Source: Sclerotiophoma versabilis
Lineage: Eukaryota; Ascomycota; Dothideomycetes; Pleosporales; Didymellaceae
Length of the DNA stretch: 64,000 nt
Direction: 5' to 3'
NCBI GenBank assembly: GCA_012274445.1
Contig: JAAROD010000029.1
Coordinates: forward strand, 1,426,001-1,490,000
Of the stretch, positions 44,330-56,256 are shown one piece after another (the stretch's first letter is position 1; every line of letters begins with the position of its first letter). A program made the position numbers and the translations under genes. The notes under the pieces are model-generated. The model was not told where the DNA came from, ran no database searches, and was given only the letters and a program-made list of their open reading frames with translations.

Positions 44330-46474
44330 TCATAACTTCACACCCCAAACGCCTCTCCCTCCAGCAACACCAATCCAATCGCCCCCTTGTCCCGTGAGAG
44401 CACTTTGTGGTGCCCAACTAATATTGCCAACCTCATAGTCACATCGCCAGCTGGCGTATGGGCCCTTCTGTCCCACTGGGACGTTCTGAGCCCCTGTGCC
44501 ATTGGCCGGTTGTGTCGCTAAAACGGATTGTGGCGGAGCAGCATGTTCGCTACTAATCGCAGCACCAGTATTCGCATGCAAAAGATCCCAGACGAGTACG
44601 AGAGAGTCGTCTCCGCCAGAAGCAAGCATGCCTCTCCTTGATGGATTCCATTCAATGCTGTTCAGCGCCGCAGAGTGCCCGCGAAGCTCAAGGAGCGCTT
44701 GCCCTGGTTGTCGTACGTCGAGAATGCGGACAACGTTCGAATCTTGGGCAAAGGTGGCGAGGAGGTGCGAATCGTGTGGAGAGGCAGCGAGGCGAAGAAG
44801 GGGAGGCGCATAAGACATGGTTTGTTGAGCTTTTGTTGGGGACATGCGGCCCGTTGGTGAGCCTGTGGTTAAAATTAGTAAAGTCATGTGGCCTGATGGA
44901 TGAAGGTTGACTGACCTTTGTCTTTGTCATTGGATTTATCAGACGGCTCGTAGATGATGGTACTGTGCTCCAGACTTCGAAGGTCAAACATGCGAACACT
45001 GCCGTCAGCGCCACAACTGACAAACACGTCAACACTTCCGGCGCAGAAGCGGACGTCAAACACCTCCTTATCATGTGCAATTAGCTGCGTCTTCGCGGTA
45101 AGCGTCGGAATGTCCCATATCGTGCAGGTCGTGTCTATGCTGGAGGTGATGATGAGCTTAGGTGACATGGTGTTCCAGTCAAGAGAGGTAAGTGGTGCGG
45201 TATGCTCCGGGGTTTTGGAGTTGGACAAAAGAGCAAGTGGGGTAAGCTTGGGCAACTGTGGCTCCCTGGTGTTCACCGACGACGTCCGTGATATTGTGTT
45301 GCTCAGATTGTTGCCTGACGGCTGGGGAAGGGACCACAATCGCAGATGGTCACCAGAGGTTGCAAGGAGATCAGTGGACTGCTTTTGTGATGATGGGGGC
45401 TCCCACAGTATGCGTGTGACGGGGAAGGAGCAGGTTGCTTCCGCGATCGCATTGTACTCGAGACCATATGGCGATGTACCAGGGGCAGAGTCGTGCTGTG
45501 GTGTGATCTGGGTGTCCAAGATACGGATGAAGTTATGGTTGTCTTCGATGTAGCTGCCAACAGCCATCTTGCCAGCACTGTTGCCGCCTGGGACGTTCCA
45601 CTTGCACCAATCATAGGCATATATGCTCCATGGCGCAAGATAGTTGCTGTTTGTGGGAGTCTTGTTCTGCTCGGTGACGAAAGCATTGGCCGGACCTAGG
45701 CCGCCTTCTGGGTCCATGCTCGAGTTTGCGCGCGGCCTGATATCAGCGAGACCGAGCGGTGACTGCGATGCATTGGCGGTTGGCGTAGAAGGGTAGTACT
45801 TCTGTGAAGGCGTGGATGCTGTGTACTTGGACTGCTCAGGGGGGTTCGAGAAAGGAATGTATTTCTGGTCTGGGCCCATGCCAGCTGGGCTCGAGCGCGA
45901 GTAGGTGTGCGAGGGCGAGTGCTGCGACTGGCTTATTGTGTTGGAGCGCGTGGGGAGCGTGTACGAGTTGGCGTTGCTGACGATGTTCTGGGTAGGCACG
46001 GTCGGCGCAGTGTTGGCGGAGGAGGGACCTGGGCGTTGCGCAGGCTGCAGACTGCCGGGTAATGTCGCGGGCGTGCTGTAGTGGGAGCCCTGGGGAGTGG
46101 CCTGCTGCAGGTTGATATTGGGCGCCGAGGCGCCGTACTGGTCGGCCTGGTTGTACATCTGCTGCTGCTGCTGCGGCGGCGGCGGCGGCGGCGGCTGCGG
46201 CTGCGGCTGTTGCTGCTGGGCAGATGCTGGCGTCGCTACGTGCTGCTCGTCCGGGTTCCCGCCTGCACTGGGAGGCGCAAATGCGTCAGTACCGGCACTT
46301 GTTGTCCCTGCTGTGGCCACCCTGGCTGGTGTTAGCGGTCGCGCAGAGACAGGGCCGCTGTCGCAAGCCATACCTGAGATTCCCGTGAGGTGACCCAATC
46401 GAGCCCAATTGCGCCGCCTGTCCTAGCCCCGCCGCGAGGTTGAACTGCTGCTGGTTGTTGTGGTGGAACGGCAT
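44330..46474 (-). CDS. WD40 protein, DCAF7/WDR68 (HAN11/TTG1) homologue
   Basis: Exons: 46374-46474, 44916-46321, 44330-44862; 679 residues, phases consistent. The C-terminal ~400 residues form a WD40 propeller very close to animal DCAF7: KTQLIAHDKEVFDVRFCAG, GADGSVRMFDLRSLEHSTII, APLTSLDWNTMSPKLIITSS, SIDTTCTIWD. DCAF7 is a scaffold for DYRK/HIPK kinases and a CUL4-DDB1 receptor; in plants it is the TTG1 type. A ~260-residue N-terminal extension is Gln/Pro/Ser-rich with polyQ-polyP-polyQ tracts (46155-46225). The first intron has a good GCTAAC branch point and gives the start MPFHHNNQQQFNLAAGLGQA. It is divergent to PPAT with ~208 bp between ATGs. Role in fungi is inferred by family. Confidence 0.9.
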
Positions 46475-46682
46475 CGCGCCGCTGGGAGAACAGCTTCGAG
46501 CTGCCGGTAGGAGAAGTGGACTGTCGCGCTTGTTGGAAGGCTGAGCGCTTCAGGGTCGTGGTGGCCGACGTCTTGGGTAGCGCCAACCCCTCCCCCACCA
46601 CCTGCACTCGACCGGGCTATCATGACATCGCAGCTTCACGTCTGACGACTCCAGATGCCCTCGCAGCTACTGTGACTATCAT

Positions 46683-47987
46683 ATGCGCCTGTTCGCTCCA
46701 GCACGTCGCCTTAGCTGTACCTCCGTCCCGCCTGCCCTGTCGCGTGTTCGCCTGCTCCAGCGGCATCTGGCGACCATGCCTCCACTCCACAAGAACTCGC
46801 ACCGTGCCTTGTTGTTGCTACCGCCCGCGCCGACACCCGCCACCTATGCGTCGCTGAAGGCTGCATACAACGCTCCTCTTTCCACTGTGATGAGAGAGCT
46901 TCGACGAGCTCGGGAACCCACGCTACTCGACATCGCACTGCCATGTCCGCATTTATACGGACACCTTGACGATGCGAGGGGGCCGCTGTACAATATCACA
47001 CAGCAACTGGTCGCCGATCTATACAAGTTGATATGCATTGCGGCATCTAAGGATGCAATTGATACAGAAGATGCTGAAGGCATTGACGCCCGTGTCTTAC
47101 TGATAGCCCATCCAAGGGATGGCAAGCTTCAATATACCTCTGAAGACTCTACCCCCGAGCAAGAACTACAAGGCCCTGCGATCGACCTGCAGACACTCGC
47201 CAAAAGTCCTAGAAGATGGACATCTGTGTACTCAGTCGAGAGCGAGGAGGGCGAACGGTTCTTGAAGAGCTTTCTTGCCGTCTCCAAAGACACCAAGGTG
47301 TCCAAGGTACGCGGTGGTATGATTCTAAACGCCGATACCTCGGCCGAAACTGCTACCACTCCATTTGCAGACTCCATAAAACACCTCTCCGTCGCTGTAG
47401 GTGGAACGTTCGATCACCTTCACATTGGTCACAAGCTACTGCTCACCATGTTCGCTTTCGTGCTGGGTCGACGACAGCAGTCAGAAAGTTACAGCGTTCT
47501 TACCGTGGGGATTACTGGTGATGCTCTTCTCGTGAACAAGAAGTTCGCTGATCAGCTTGAGAGCTGGAAAGCTCGCCAGGAAGCTACGCACGACTTCCTA
47601 CATTCGATTGTGTACTTTGGTCAACCTGATGACAGTCGAATCCAGGTACAGGAAGTTAACGAGCCAGGCCCCAACGGACATGCCGTCCATGTCAGCTACC
47701 CATTCGGCCTGACTATCAAGTACGTTGAGATCTGGGATCCCTTTGGGCCTACCATCACCGACAAGGACATTACAGCACTTGCCCTTTCGCTCGAGACTAG
47801 AGGTGGCGGCGCTGCTGTCAATGAAAAACGGAAGGAGCAAGGGTGGGATCCACTTGAAGTCTATGAAGTGGCTGTTCTCGATGCCAGCGAAGAAGGCAGT
47901 GTCGACGAGACGTTTCAAAGCAAGTTGAGCAGCACAGAGATTCGTCGAAAACGGAGTGAACTCACCAAGCCAAGGGCAAAGGCGTGA
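46683..47987 (+). CDS. cab4: Phosphopantetheine adenylyltransferase (Cab4/CoaD-type domain)
   Basis: A 434-residue intronless enzyme of CoA biosynthesis: 4'-phosphopantetheine plus ATP gives dephospho-CoA. The nucleotidyltransferase signature VGGTFDHLHIGHKLLL (from residue ~239) contains the catalytic (H/T)xGH motif HIGH. Downstream motifs VLTVGITGDALLVNKKFADQ and the C-terminal SSTEIRRKRSE (the ISSTxIR equivalent) are intact. The first ~235 residues are a fungal-type N-terminal extension without a clear fold. The first 31 residues (MRLFAPARRLSCTSVPPALS) are Arg-rich and could be a mitochondrial presequence; an in-frame ATG at 46776 could give a shorter form. No DPCK domain is fused, unlike animal COASY. 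Confidence 0.9.
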   Translation: MRLFAPARRLSCTSVPPALSRVRLLQRHLATMPPLHKNSHRALLLLPPAPTPATYASLKAAYNAPLSTVMRELRRAREPTLLDIALPCPHLYGHLDDARGPLYNITQQLVADLYKLICIAASKDAIDTEDAEGIDARVLLIAHPRDGKLQYTSEDSTPEQELQGPAIDLQTLAKSPRRWTSVYSVESEEGERFLKSFLAVSKDTKVSKVRGGMILNADTSAETATTPFADSIKHLSVAVGGTFDHLHIGHKLLLTMFAFVLGRRQQSESYSVLTVGITGDALLVNKKFADQLESWKARQEATHDFLHSIVYFGQPDDSRIQVQEVNEPGPNGHAVHVSYPFGLTIKYVEIWDPFGPTITDKDITALALSLETRGGGAAVNEKRKEQGWDPLEVYEVAVLDASEEGSVDETFQSKLSSTEIRRKRSELTKPRAKA

Positions 47988-49349
47988 CGGCAGACCGGGG
48001 ATGTACGATACAATATGACGCATATGCCACGTTGATGTTTGCCTTGATTGTGAAAGTGGCAGGCCAAGTCTAGGAATTCAGGTGTTTGGTAGATTCGATA
48101 GCTCGACGGATGCGTAGGAAGTCGACTAGGTACATATTCTGTGCAACGGTACACCGTCTCGTGTAACTCTGGGCCACACGACAGCGTGGACCAGCATATG
48201 CAGCTGCTGTAAGTTTCGTGTCAAGGTACGATTGTATCAAGCAGGTGGCGTCCCCCAAAATGGCGACCAGCAGCACGCCGGCATTTGATTTGCGTCAGAG
48301 AACTCATCGTATGTACATCGACTTGCGAGCAGTGCTTGCAAACTTTTACTTCTGCGGCGAATCTCATCGAAGCGGGACAAGGGTTGCGGGACCGGTGATC
48401 GGGCGACGACATGGAATATTATATGCAAGCAATCGGTGACAACGCAGCGGTCTGCCCATTTCGCACACACGGGAACAGAGACTGCTGCGTGGAGCCGCGT
48501 TTAGTAGCGCCGAACACTAAACAGCCTTCTAAGGCTATGGTGGCTATTGTTCCGGCAGTGTCGTCACCAGCGCGCCTTTCTTCGAATGATACGTTTGATG
48601 CGAATCCAAGTGCACGGCAGTGGTATGACCTAATTCCAGCCGTGTGAGTTGGTCATTGGCATCCGCAAGCGCTGTTGCTGCATGCTTTGTTGGCAACGCA
48701 TTAGGCTCTGATTCGAAGACCTTAGTCGCATGTGGTGGGGAGTGAGAACGCCTCGAATCATATTGCCGCAGCCTGATCCACCCCCTGGACGGCGTGCAAC
48801 TGTGTCGAGCGACGAATCGACGTGTTTTCGCTCGCGGGTCCTCCCTTGGATCCGCCTTTCTACCAGGACGCCCGCATCACTTGTCAGGCACGTGACGCTT
48901 TAAGCCATGTTGAGTATGAGTCGCACCTCATTATTGGATAGACACGCTGCCTGTATCCTTAGGACACGCTTAGATGCGTGCGAGTGCAGGTTTTGTGTCC
49001 AGTCGTCCTCTGCAACCTTCAGCAACGCTTAGCTGACCGCTGGAGAGCCTGGAGAGGTCATGCTTCCTTTATTTTCCCGAGTGTGCCCCTCCGGCTGGCC
49101 TGCGCCCACAGACTGACAGAGCAGCGCTCTCGGACATCAACACGTAGTCCGCTGAAACGACCTCGGGACTCTGCCGCTGCATCCTCACACTACTTTCCGC
49201 CACGTCTGCACTTCACGCCGTGCCGGCCCGAGCCTTCGTTCACTTTTGTTTGAAGTATATATCCGCTGCTAGTTTCAGCTCCTGCGCCCGTGCCCTCTGG
49301 GAGCTCTTCCCTCACATCTTGAGACCTGGATGGTCTTCATACGGTCGCC
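47988..49349. other. Intergenic region
   Basis: About 1.36 kb between two plus-strand genes. Open frames of 60-90 codons have no domain content. The part before 49350 is C/T-rich leader-like. No further structure is seen. Confidence 0.5.
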
Positions 49350-50939
49350 ATGGGTATCCTCAATCTTGCCGACGAACTTCTACGAATTATTCTCGAACAT
49401 GTTGCCTCAGAGCCGGAGAAACTTATCAGCTTGGAACGTCGCGCGTATCTGTCACAAGAGAGCTTCAAACCACCCCCACCAATTGAACCAGACCAAGCGC
49501 AAACTATCGCAAATCTGCGACTTACGTGCAGGAAGTTTGCAGACCTGGGAGCTATTCACCAGTTCTCTAGGGTGACGACAAGGTTCTCAAGAAGAGGCCT
49601 GAAGCGTCTAGAGAACATCGCAAGCCAACGGCATCTAGCTAAGCGGGTGAAGAAATTCAGCTACATGGTGCCTTTCTTCTACGTAGAAGGTTAGGTGCAT
49701 AATTCACAAGGCTAGAACACTACTAATTCTGCCGCAGGACGAGAACGTGTGCAGGATCTCCTTCCAACTTTATCAGGCGATCTTGGACTTCTAGACGCTA
49801 GCCATTTTGTGCAGAAAGTAAAAGAGCAGAAGGACATAGTGCGCACACGGGAAGACGCCCGGGTTTTGACACTGGCCATATCAGCCTTCACGTCCCTTCA
49901 ACATGTCCAAATACTTAGACTTCAGGATCAAGAGGACGGCATGCTCATGCAGTACATCCGGACACATAACGAAGTTAGCCAGATGGTGGAACTAAAGTGG
50001 CCACCAGCTTGTCTGCATTCCACCAGAACAATAGGCGAGGCGTTGATTGCATCAAAATCGCAATGTTCCAGGTTTTCGTCACCTATGCTAAGCCCAGTAA
50101 GCGTGTTGGGCGCTGCGAACAACCCGCCTTCTGCTATGCGACTTCTCGCAGAACGACTTACGTGTCTAGAACTTCACTTTGATGATGGGATAGATCTCGA
50201 TCAACGTATGAGAGACCTCTCGTCATTGTCTAAAGCTGTTTTCACGGCGGCGAAAAACATAGAGGCCGTACACATCGGATTCCCTTCACACCGGCCACTC
50301 ACTTTACCGTTGGAAGAGATCTTCCACAACGTCAAGTGGGATAAGTTACAGGCCTTCGGTATCCAGGCATGGCGACTTGATGCCGACGAGATAATCGCAC
50401 TCGCTAGAAGGCACAGAGAAACGTTGCGAGGTCTGAGGTTGCGAGACGTACTATTGAAGGATGGCAGCCGTTGGAGGGATGTGCTCTCGTTCCTTCGAGA
50501 CAACATGTCAAGATTAGACTGGGTCAGCCTTCGGCGGATAGACTACGAAAAGCACTTTGACGATGCATGGATAATGGGCGCAGAAGTACCGGATGATCCT
50601 CTAGGGAGCGACAGCAGCGACGAGAGCGAAGACTGGGATCCGTACGAAGACGAACTCGACCACGTTGACGAACAAGACGAAGCGTACATCAGCGACGGCT
50701 CGGTGGACGAGTCGGATTCGGATGCAGGTACGGACGAGCCCGAACAGGGGGGTAATCTGCATTTCCCACCGTTGTCTCCGGATACGCCCGCATCAGTACC
50801 GTGGTGCAATTGCAACGGCCACATGGATAGCGTAGAAGTCCTGGGCGACGACGGTATACTAGTGACAAACCAGCAGCGGAAATTCTGGGAGAAGTGGGTC
50901 GTTAGAAAGATGTGCACCGAGCAACATGGCCACAAATGA
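49350..50939 (+). CDS. F-box-type protein with acidic C-terminal region
   Basis: Exons: 49350-49689 and 49738-50939; 513 residues. The N-terminus MGILNLADELLRIILEHVAS followed by LRLTCRKFADLG fits an F-box (residues ~3-65), the Skp1-binding module of SCF ubiquitin ligases. The middle has leucine-rich, weakly repetitive sequence (LTCLELHFDDGIDL, LRGLRLRDVLLKDGSRWRDV), suggesting an LRR-like substrate part. Residues ~395-450 are strongly acidic (DSSDESEDWDPYEDELD). The last ~60 residues include WCNCNGH, a short cysteine motif. The donor (GTTAGG) is not ideal but the phase fits and the junction restores one long frame. The substrate is unknown. Confidence 0.8.
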
Positions 50940-52331
50940 GGCCACGATCGACAAAGGGGCCTGTAAGAGGCGGTCGTGTCTGCAAGAACTCCGCATTGCG
51001 CACCAATGTAAGCAGCGCGCAGCGATTTGGGGAAAACGGAGCGTGGCCCGCCGCTGCATAACAAGTCACGTTGTGGAGAGCCTATGCAGGCTAGATTGCT
51101 TCTACACGTTGCATATCATCCTTGCGGAAGTGCGTTACGACCTTCCTTTGCGCCCGGCGCTTATGCACAATCACCAACGTTTCACACCACCACCTACGAA
51201 AATGCCGTCGTATTCGAACAGTCCCCAACAACAGTCAGTCTTTGAGTACTTTACACGGGCTTTTAAGTTTAAGACAACAGCGAATCAGAACTTTGACGTC
51301 GCCGTTTTGTCTAAGCTAAGAGCACTTCGCTTCTTTGCTCCAGAACCCCAGAGTATCAACATCGCTACACATCCGCACAAGTCCGCTCCCCGAAAGTATC
51401 CTTCCGCGCAGATCATCATCAAGTATCTCGTACGCATCCCATGGTTGCATTTCAAGAGCAAGAATACGGCGCAAAATTACTGCATCTGCTTCACATGCTT
51501 TTATCTTCATCTTAGTTCAATCACGAAAATCACGAATGTAACGTAGCGTGGGAGGAAGAATTATTATTTGCTTTACTATAGATGTTTGGCTTCGCAACAG
51601 AATTGCAATTGTACGCATGTTAGCTATGATATAGAGTTCTTTCTACGTTTGATCTCATCTAGCACAGTAACACTGAACCACGAGACGTACTCCAACGCTT
51701 ACACTCCTTTCTTATGACGCATCCTATTCGTTTGTGTCTTGTATGTGCTATTTGCAAATTCACAGGTGGCAACTGTATGACTGATGGGTGAGTAAACAAA
51801 CGTCACAAGCCTTTCGTCCACCCTATTAAATATTTGATCTCGCATTTCACCCCTCACTCTTTTATCAATGGTTTCGCAACGTTTCAGAACCGGCTCTTGC
51901 ATAACAAGCAGGACAACGCAGTAGCATTGCTGCAAGACCATGCAGTCAAGTGTGAGCACATCTTACTCACTGATCTACTCAGCAGCTAACAACTTCACGA
52001 TAATCAGCGAGCAGTTCCCTGGCGTTATCTATTAACTTGATTCTGTTCGATGTGAAGACAGACGATGTATGGCCAGATCAGTCTCGACTAAAAGCCTTTC
52101 TCACTCCATGCCTTTCTGACGTTCAGCATGTCCATTAAGCATTAAGTCCGGTGGCAACCCTTACTCTCACCCTCACTACACGTCGCGCGTCCACAACGCC
52201 AAGCTGACCCGCTGCCGCGTCGCGTCTTTCGTGCTGTTTGCGCTTTTCCAGCGCGAATATCTGCAACACCACATTCCTTCCAATTTTTCTGCACCCTTGT
52301 TACTTACATTCGTTTCTTTTGCAGTGGTTTT
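50940..52331. other. Intergenic region
   Basis: About 1.4 kb. The longest open frame (to 51546) continues from antisense-free sequence downstream of the F-box gene but is AT-rich, without domain or homology that I recognise. The last 150 bases are C/T-rich, as a promoter/leader. Confidence 0.5.
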
Positions 52332-54709
52332 ATGAGCTTTTCTGTTAGTTTCTCCAAGTATGAAGGCAATATTGGGCTGGCAGCCTGCTCAGCCAGGTGT
52401 TATGCTTTATTTGCCAGCACTACGCGTCAGTGTGGAAGATACGGAGCATTCGATGTCGCAACTAAGCGTTACAGACGACACAAGTTTAGGTGAGGTCTTC
52501 AAGTCCTCCGAACTAGTACAGACTAGACGATTACTGACAGAGAAAAGCTGCTCAGAGTCAAGTTTCGAACATCAGTGACACAGTCCTACGGTCTTGCGAG
52601 AATGAGTTCGGCGCCCAGATCAAAGTGGAGCCGGCAGAACCGAATGACCTCGACCTCTCGAGAGCTGACTCTCTCGATACGCTGGCAGGTAACAACGATG
52701 AAGAAGTCTCTTTGAATACCGTCCCTGTTGTACCGTCGAGACCGGAGTCGACTAGCAGCCAAGACTTCCTTTCACAATTGATAGCGGCAGTAGAGAGCGG
52801 CTCTCATAAAGCCGAGACACCCTTTGCAAAAGCCTCGGCTTATCATGACGCAACCTTAACCACTGAGAACTTCCTTAAGATCTGTTACGACTCGGACAGG
52901 ACCGACTTTCAAGAATCCCCGTCACCAACAGCACGAATGTCAAGAAAGACTGTAAAACGCACAACCAGCGCCATAGATCACCACTTCAAGAGAAGAAAAC
53001 GGTCAGGCAATAAGCAGCCGCCGGTTCGACCTCTCAACTTTGGAACCCGGCTCACAAGTCAGGCTAAAAAGCCAACCAAGAAGAGTGCGAATGCGCTTTC
53101 GCTCGAGAATCTCCGTAACGTCGAGCAGGCTCCCTCACACAACTGGGACCAAGAAGAGCGAGAGCTGCTGTGCGTTATCAACCGCTGGTATTGTGCAAAG
53201 GATCGTGCAACAGAACTGGCCACCTTCGCGAGTATCTTCAATTCCATCACTGGGTTGAAGGTGCTACCGATTAGAGTTCGTAATCAATTTGAGTCCCATT
53301 TAACGTTGTTTGGTGGAAACGCATACCCCGAGTTCGGCCGAGTCTTCTCAGTACCTTTTGATGATCCCGAGGATTGTTATACGGAGATTCGCAATTTGAT
53401 TGAGGCAGAAGCTGAGGCGCTTAACCTCAACTTGCAGCGACGCCGATTCGACACAACTATTCCGTCAGGCAGAGCAGAATTTGCAAAGTCGCCCCGGACA
53501 AGGAGTATCTATGAGTCTCTAGTCAGAAGGGCCTCACATAAAGCACAAGTCAATGCAATACAAGCGTCAGGAAAAGAGAAAGTTGTACTTGTTACACGAT
53601 CTGTTGTGACAACCGGTAAGGCGATCAAGACGTCCCTTCAAGACGACTGGGAGGTCATCACAGACGCTGAGCTCAGTCCGGTACCGGCGATTAATAGCAT
53701 AGAGGAGCCCAGATCTATATCAGCAAGACCGCATCTCGCGTTCCGGGTATGGGACGCTGAGAACCGGACAAAGTTCATTGATGGCAGTTTTGTGGCACAG
53801 GCGTTCGTCGACTGGCCTCGTCCGTTACCTGGGCCTATCGCACTCGATGACCCTTCCGGTGCCGGCAAGATCTTAACGGTCCTACACCTGAGCAAACAAG
53901 GCGATACGCCAGTTTTTATCTCGACCGCTGGCGTAAGTAATCTCATGCCCATGTGTCTCATTATCACTGATAAGTCGAAGTCCCTCCTGCAAGCTCTCTC
54001 ATACGCAACGAATATGCAGCAACCACAAATTGCTTTAATCAACCTCGATGCACCCAGTTTGCAGGAAGAGAACAAGCTGCATCACGCAGGCGACGTCTTC
54101 CCGTGGCTAAAGTCGCAGGGATTAGCAAAGTGGGCGCGGTACAAAGGTATTTTGAAGTTATGTTCTTATTAATTTACGCGCTGAGATCAACCAGGCCACG
54201 GAGAGTACTTCGTTTGGGGTGATATTCCAAGTCATGCTGTCCTTCATACTCTGGATCTTACAGATCTGATCAGAAACCTCAATAATGACGCAGACTGTCA
54301 CGCACTGCTCAGCTTCGAAGTCTTTGAACCCGGCACCAAGACCAACATGATTGCAGCAGCCTTGCGTGAGAAGAACACCACACTGAACACAGCAACTGCA
54401 CGTGCGTTGGGAAAGACGAGCCAGATGTTTGGTATGAGCCATAGCAATGTCACATTGGAGCATATCCAGGATTTTGTTGCGCGCGTTACGGATGGATGGA
54501 CCATCACAAAGGCTGACAATATCGACGTGCACACTATGAGTTCGCTAGCGGCTACTTTCGCGACTGCTTCGGGTCCCCACACAGGCAGACATACCCTTCA
54601 AGAGATCATGGCGGCATTCATGGAAGGAGTGAATCACGGTACGCGCTGCATTGCGCATTGGTCGCGAAGTCGTAGCGGAAGTCGACGACAGCGCTTTCGC
54701 GAGGCGTAG
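52332..54709 (+). CDS. Uncharacterised Pezizomycotina protein (DUF7587-like), possible ART-like fold
   Basis: Proposed exons: 52332-52489, 52558-54146, 54195-54709 (753 residues). The ATG at 52332 is preferred over one at 52360 because only its frame matches the exon 2 phase; the exon 2 acceptor (52543 or 52558) is uncertain. Residues ~130-160 are basic (KRTTSAIDHHFKRRKRSG), an NLS candidate. A helical block follows (NWDQEERELLCVINRWYCAK). The C-terminal half has an ordered alpha/beta pattern: HLAFRVWDAENRTKFIDGSF, DTPVFISTAGVSNLMPMCLI, KWARYKG joined by splicing to HGEYFVWGDIP. The Arg, Ser-Thr and Glu spacing recalls ADP-ribosyltransferases, which is inference only. The C-terminus is Arg/Ser-rich. 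Function is unknown. Confidence 0.72.
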
Positions 54710-54936
54710 ACTACTGTACAATACGGTACTCTCACCTTAGTTAGAGATATGTTCTTCTCGAAGGCTGGCACATGAAGGGGAATGCAAGTAAGCAATGCAC
54801 TGCCACAAGCATGGCAAGAACCAGAAGTTTAAAAATCATCAAGCGAATACGAACGGTGTCTATTTGAGTAGGAAAATGGGCTTGTTGTGTCATGTCTAGA
54901 TTCTATAGCCTACTACTCTACGTTCGAATTTTGTAA

Positions 54937-56256
54937 TCACCACTTCTCTAGAGCTCTTCCGACTACACGCATGATATCGTCTGCCTTTTCAATAGCGACC
55001 TCATGCCCTGCGCCTTTGACAACCTCGAACTCCACGTTTCCGTTCCCCAAGCATCCCGTTGCATCTTCGATAACCTCGTTCTTGATAATAATAGGATCCG
55101 TTTCACCAAGCACAACATGTACTTTTTTCAACTCGCCAACACCCCCACTGATATGCTCACCTAATATCCTCCATCGCTCGTGCTCCCCATGTACAGGCGC
55201 GTATCTGATACTGCTTATGAACGCCGGCACAAAGCCTTTATGATGCTCGATCTGCCAGTCCACAACTGCACCAACAGTACTGTGTGAGTTTCCTGGCAGG
55301 AGAGTATGGTGTGAGGAAGCATACACTGCATCCCGTTGAGAAGTCAGCTTTGTCTCGGCATTCTCAACGGTATCAGGCTCTGGCTCAGTACTCCTCGCCA
55401 CCTCCGGTCCAGTGTACAGTCGCTGAGCTACCAGCTTCTCGATCCACGATTCTGGCAGAATGCCAGAAGTGCTGTACAACATGCGGCTCTTCCACGTTGT
55501 GTGGCTTCTCCGGATTAAGCCTCCTGGGGCTACAAGCACGAGCTCACGAACAAGTTGCGGAAAGTAAGAAGTAAAGTCTACTGCCAGGGCGCCGCCCAAC
55601 GAGTAGCCGATGATGCTGAAATTTGACCAGTGGAGAGAGGAGGAGAGGAGACAGATGTGAATTTGGGAGGTGTAGAGAGAGGAGTCGTAGCGGTGCGTGT
55701 GGGGAGAGGGACCGGATGAATATCCGCGGGAGAAGAGATCTGGTGGTGGTCAGTCGAGGTTCTTCGTGCAAGAGAAGTCCATCTGAGAAGCAATGCGGCA
55801 AAGGGTTCATCACTGCAAGAGCGGACCTAGACAGCATGTGATCACGCGTCTGTTACGGGTAAGAAAGTTTTCCCTACCAAACAACATCACGCGACAGCCT
55901 TTCTCTACTAACTTGTGAGCCAAGTCGGTCAATGCGATACTGGGTGTCGATATGCCATGGATAAGCAGTATCTTCTCTCCAGCCTCAGGGCCCCACTCGT
56001 ACACTCGTATGCTGCCATAGGGAGAGTCTAAATCTCGTGCTCCTGGTAACGCATCTGGGGGATACGGGAGCCTCTTCACCTCGTCCCCTGACAGTTCGAG
56101 CAAGACGGCCTTCCGCGGCGACAAGAGAGTCTTGAACTTGTCAGTCCGCAAAGAGCTTGACACATGTCGCAGAAACAGCAGACCACCAAGGGAAGCCCCT
56201 GCAGCCAGGTACAGGTGTGGGGCAGGAAGTCTGAAACGTCCCAACATAGACGTCAT
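54937..56256 (-). CDS. Alpha/beta hydrolase with N-terminal membrane anchor
   Basis: Exons: 55878-56256 and 54937-55739; 393 residues, phase 1 join producing VMLF/DLFSRGYSSGP. The start at 56256 gives MTSMLGRFRLPAPHLYLAAG, with a hydrophobic anchor at ~14-32. The hydrolase fold is clear: KILLIHGISTPSIALTDLAH (oxyanion region), nucleophile Ser173 in IIGYSLGGALAVDF, an Asp in VLGETDPIII, and the catalytic His in VVKGAGHEVAIE. The family holds lipases, esterases and epoxide-type hydrolases; the substrate cannot be inferred. The 138-nt intron contains other open frames but only this splice gives a continuous catalytic domain. It is divergent to the lipid phosphatase gene. Confidence 0.87.

Noticed and set aside
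50926..51546. 206-codon open frame on plus after the F-box gene
   Set aside because: Starts inside the F-box gene end in another frame, composition resembles random intergenic DNA, no domain.
52360..52578. 72-codon frame beginning at ATG 52360 as first exon of the 52332-54709 gene
   Set aside because: Its phase at the shared donor does not match a good acceptor in the downstream frame, whereas the ATG at 52332 does.
55600..55660. Apparent frameshift in the TC-rich stretch of the alpha/beta hydrolase
   Set aside because: Careful re-reading of the reverse complement shows a continuous frame from DLFSRGY to GYSLGG; no frameshift exists.
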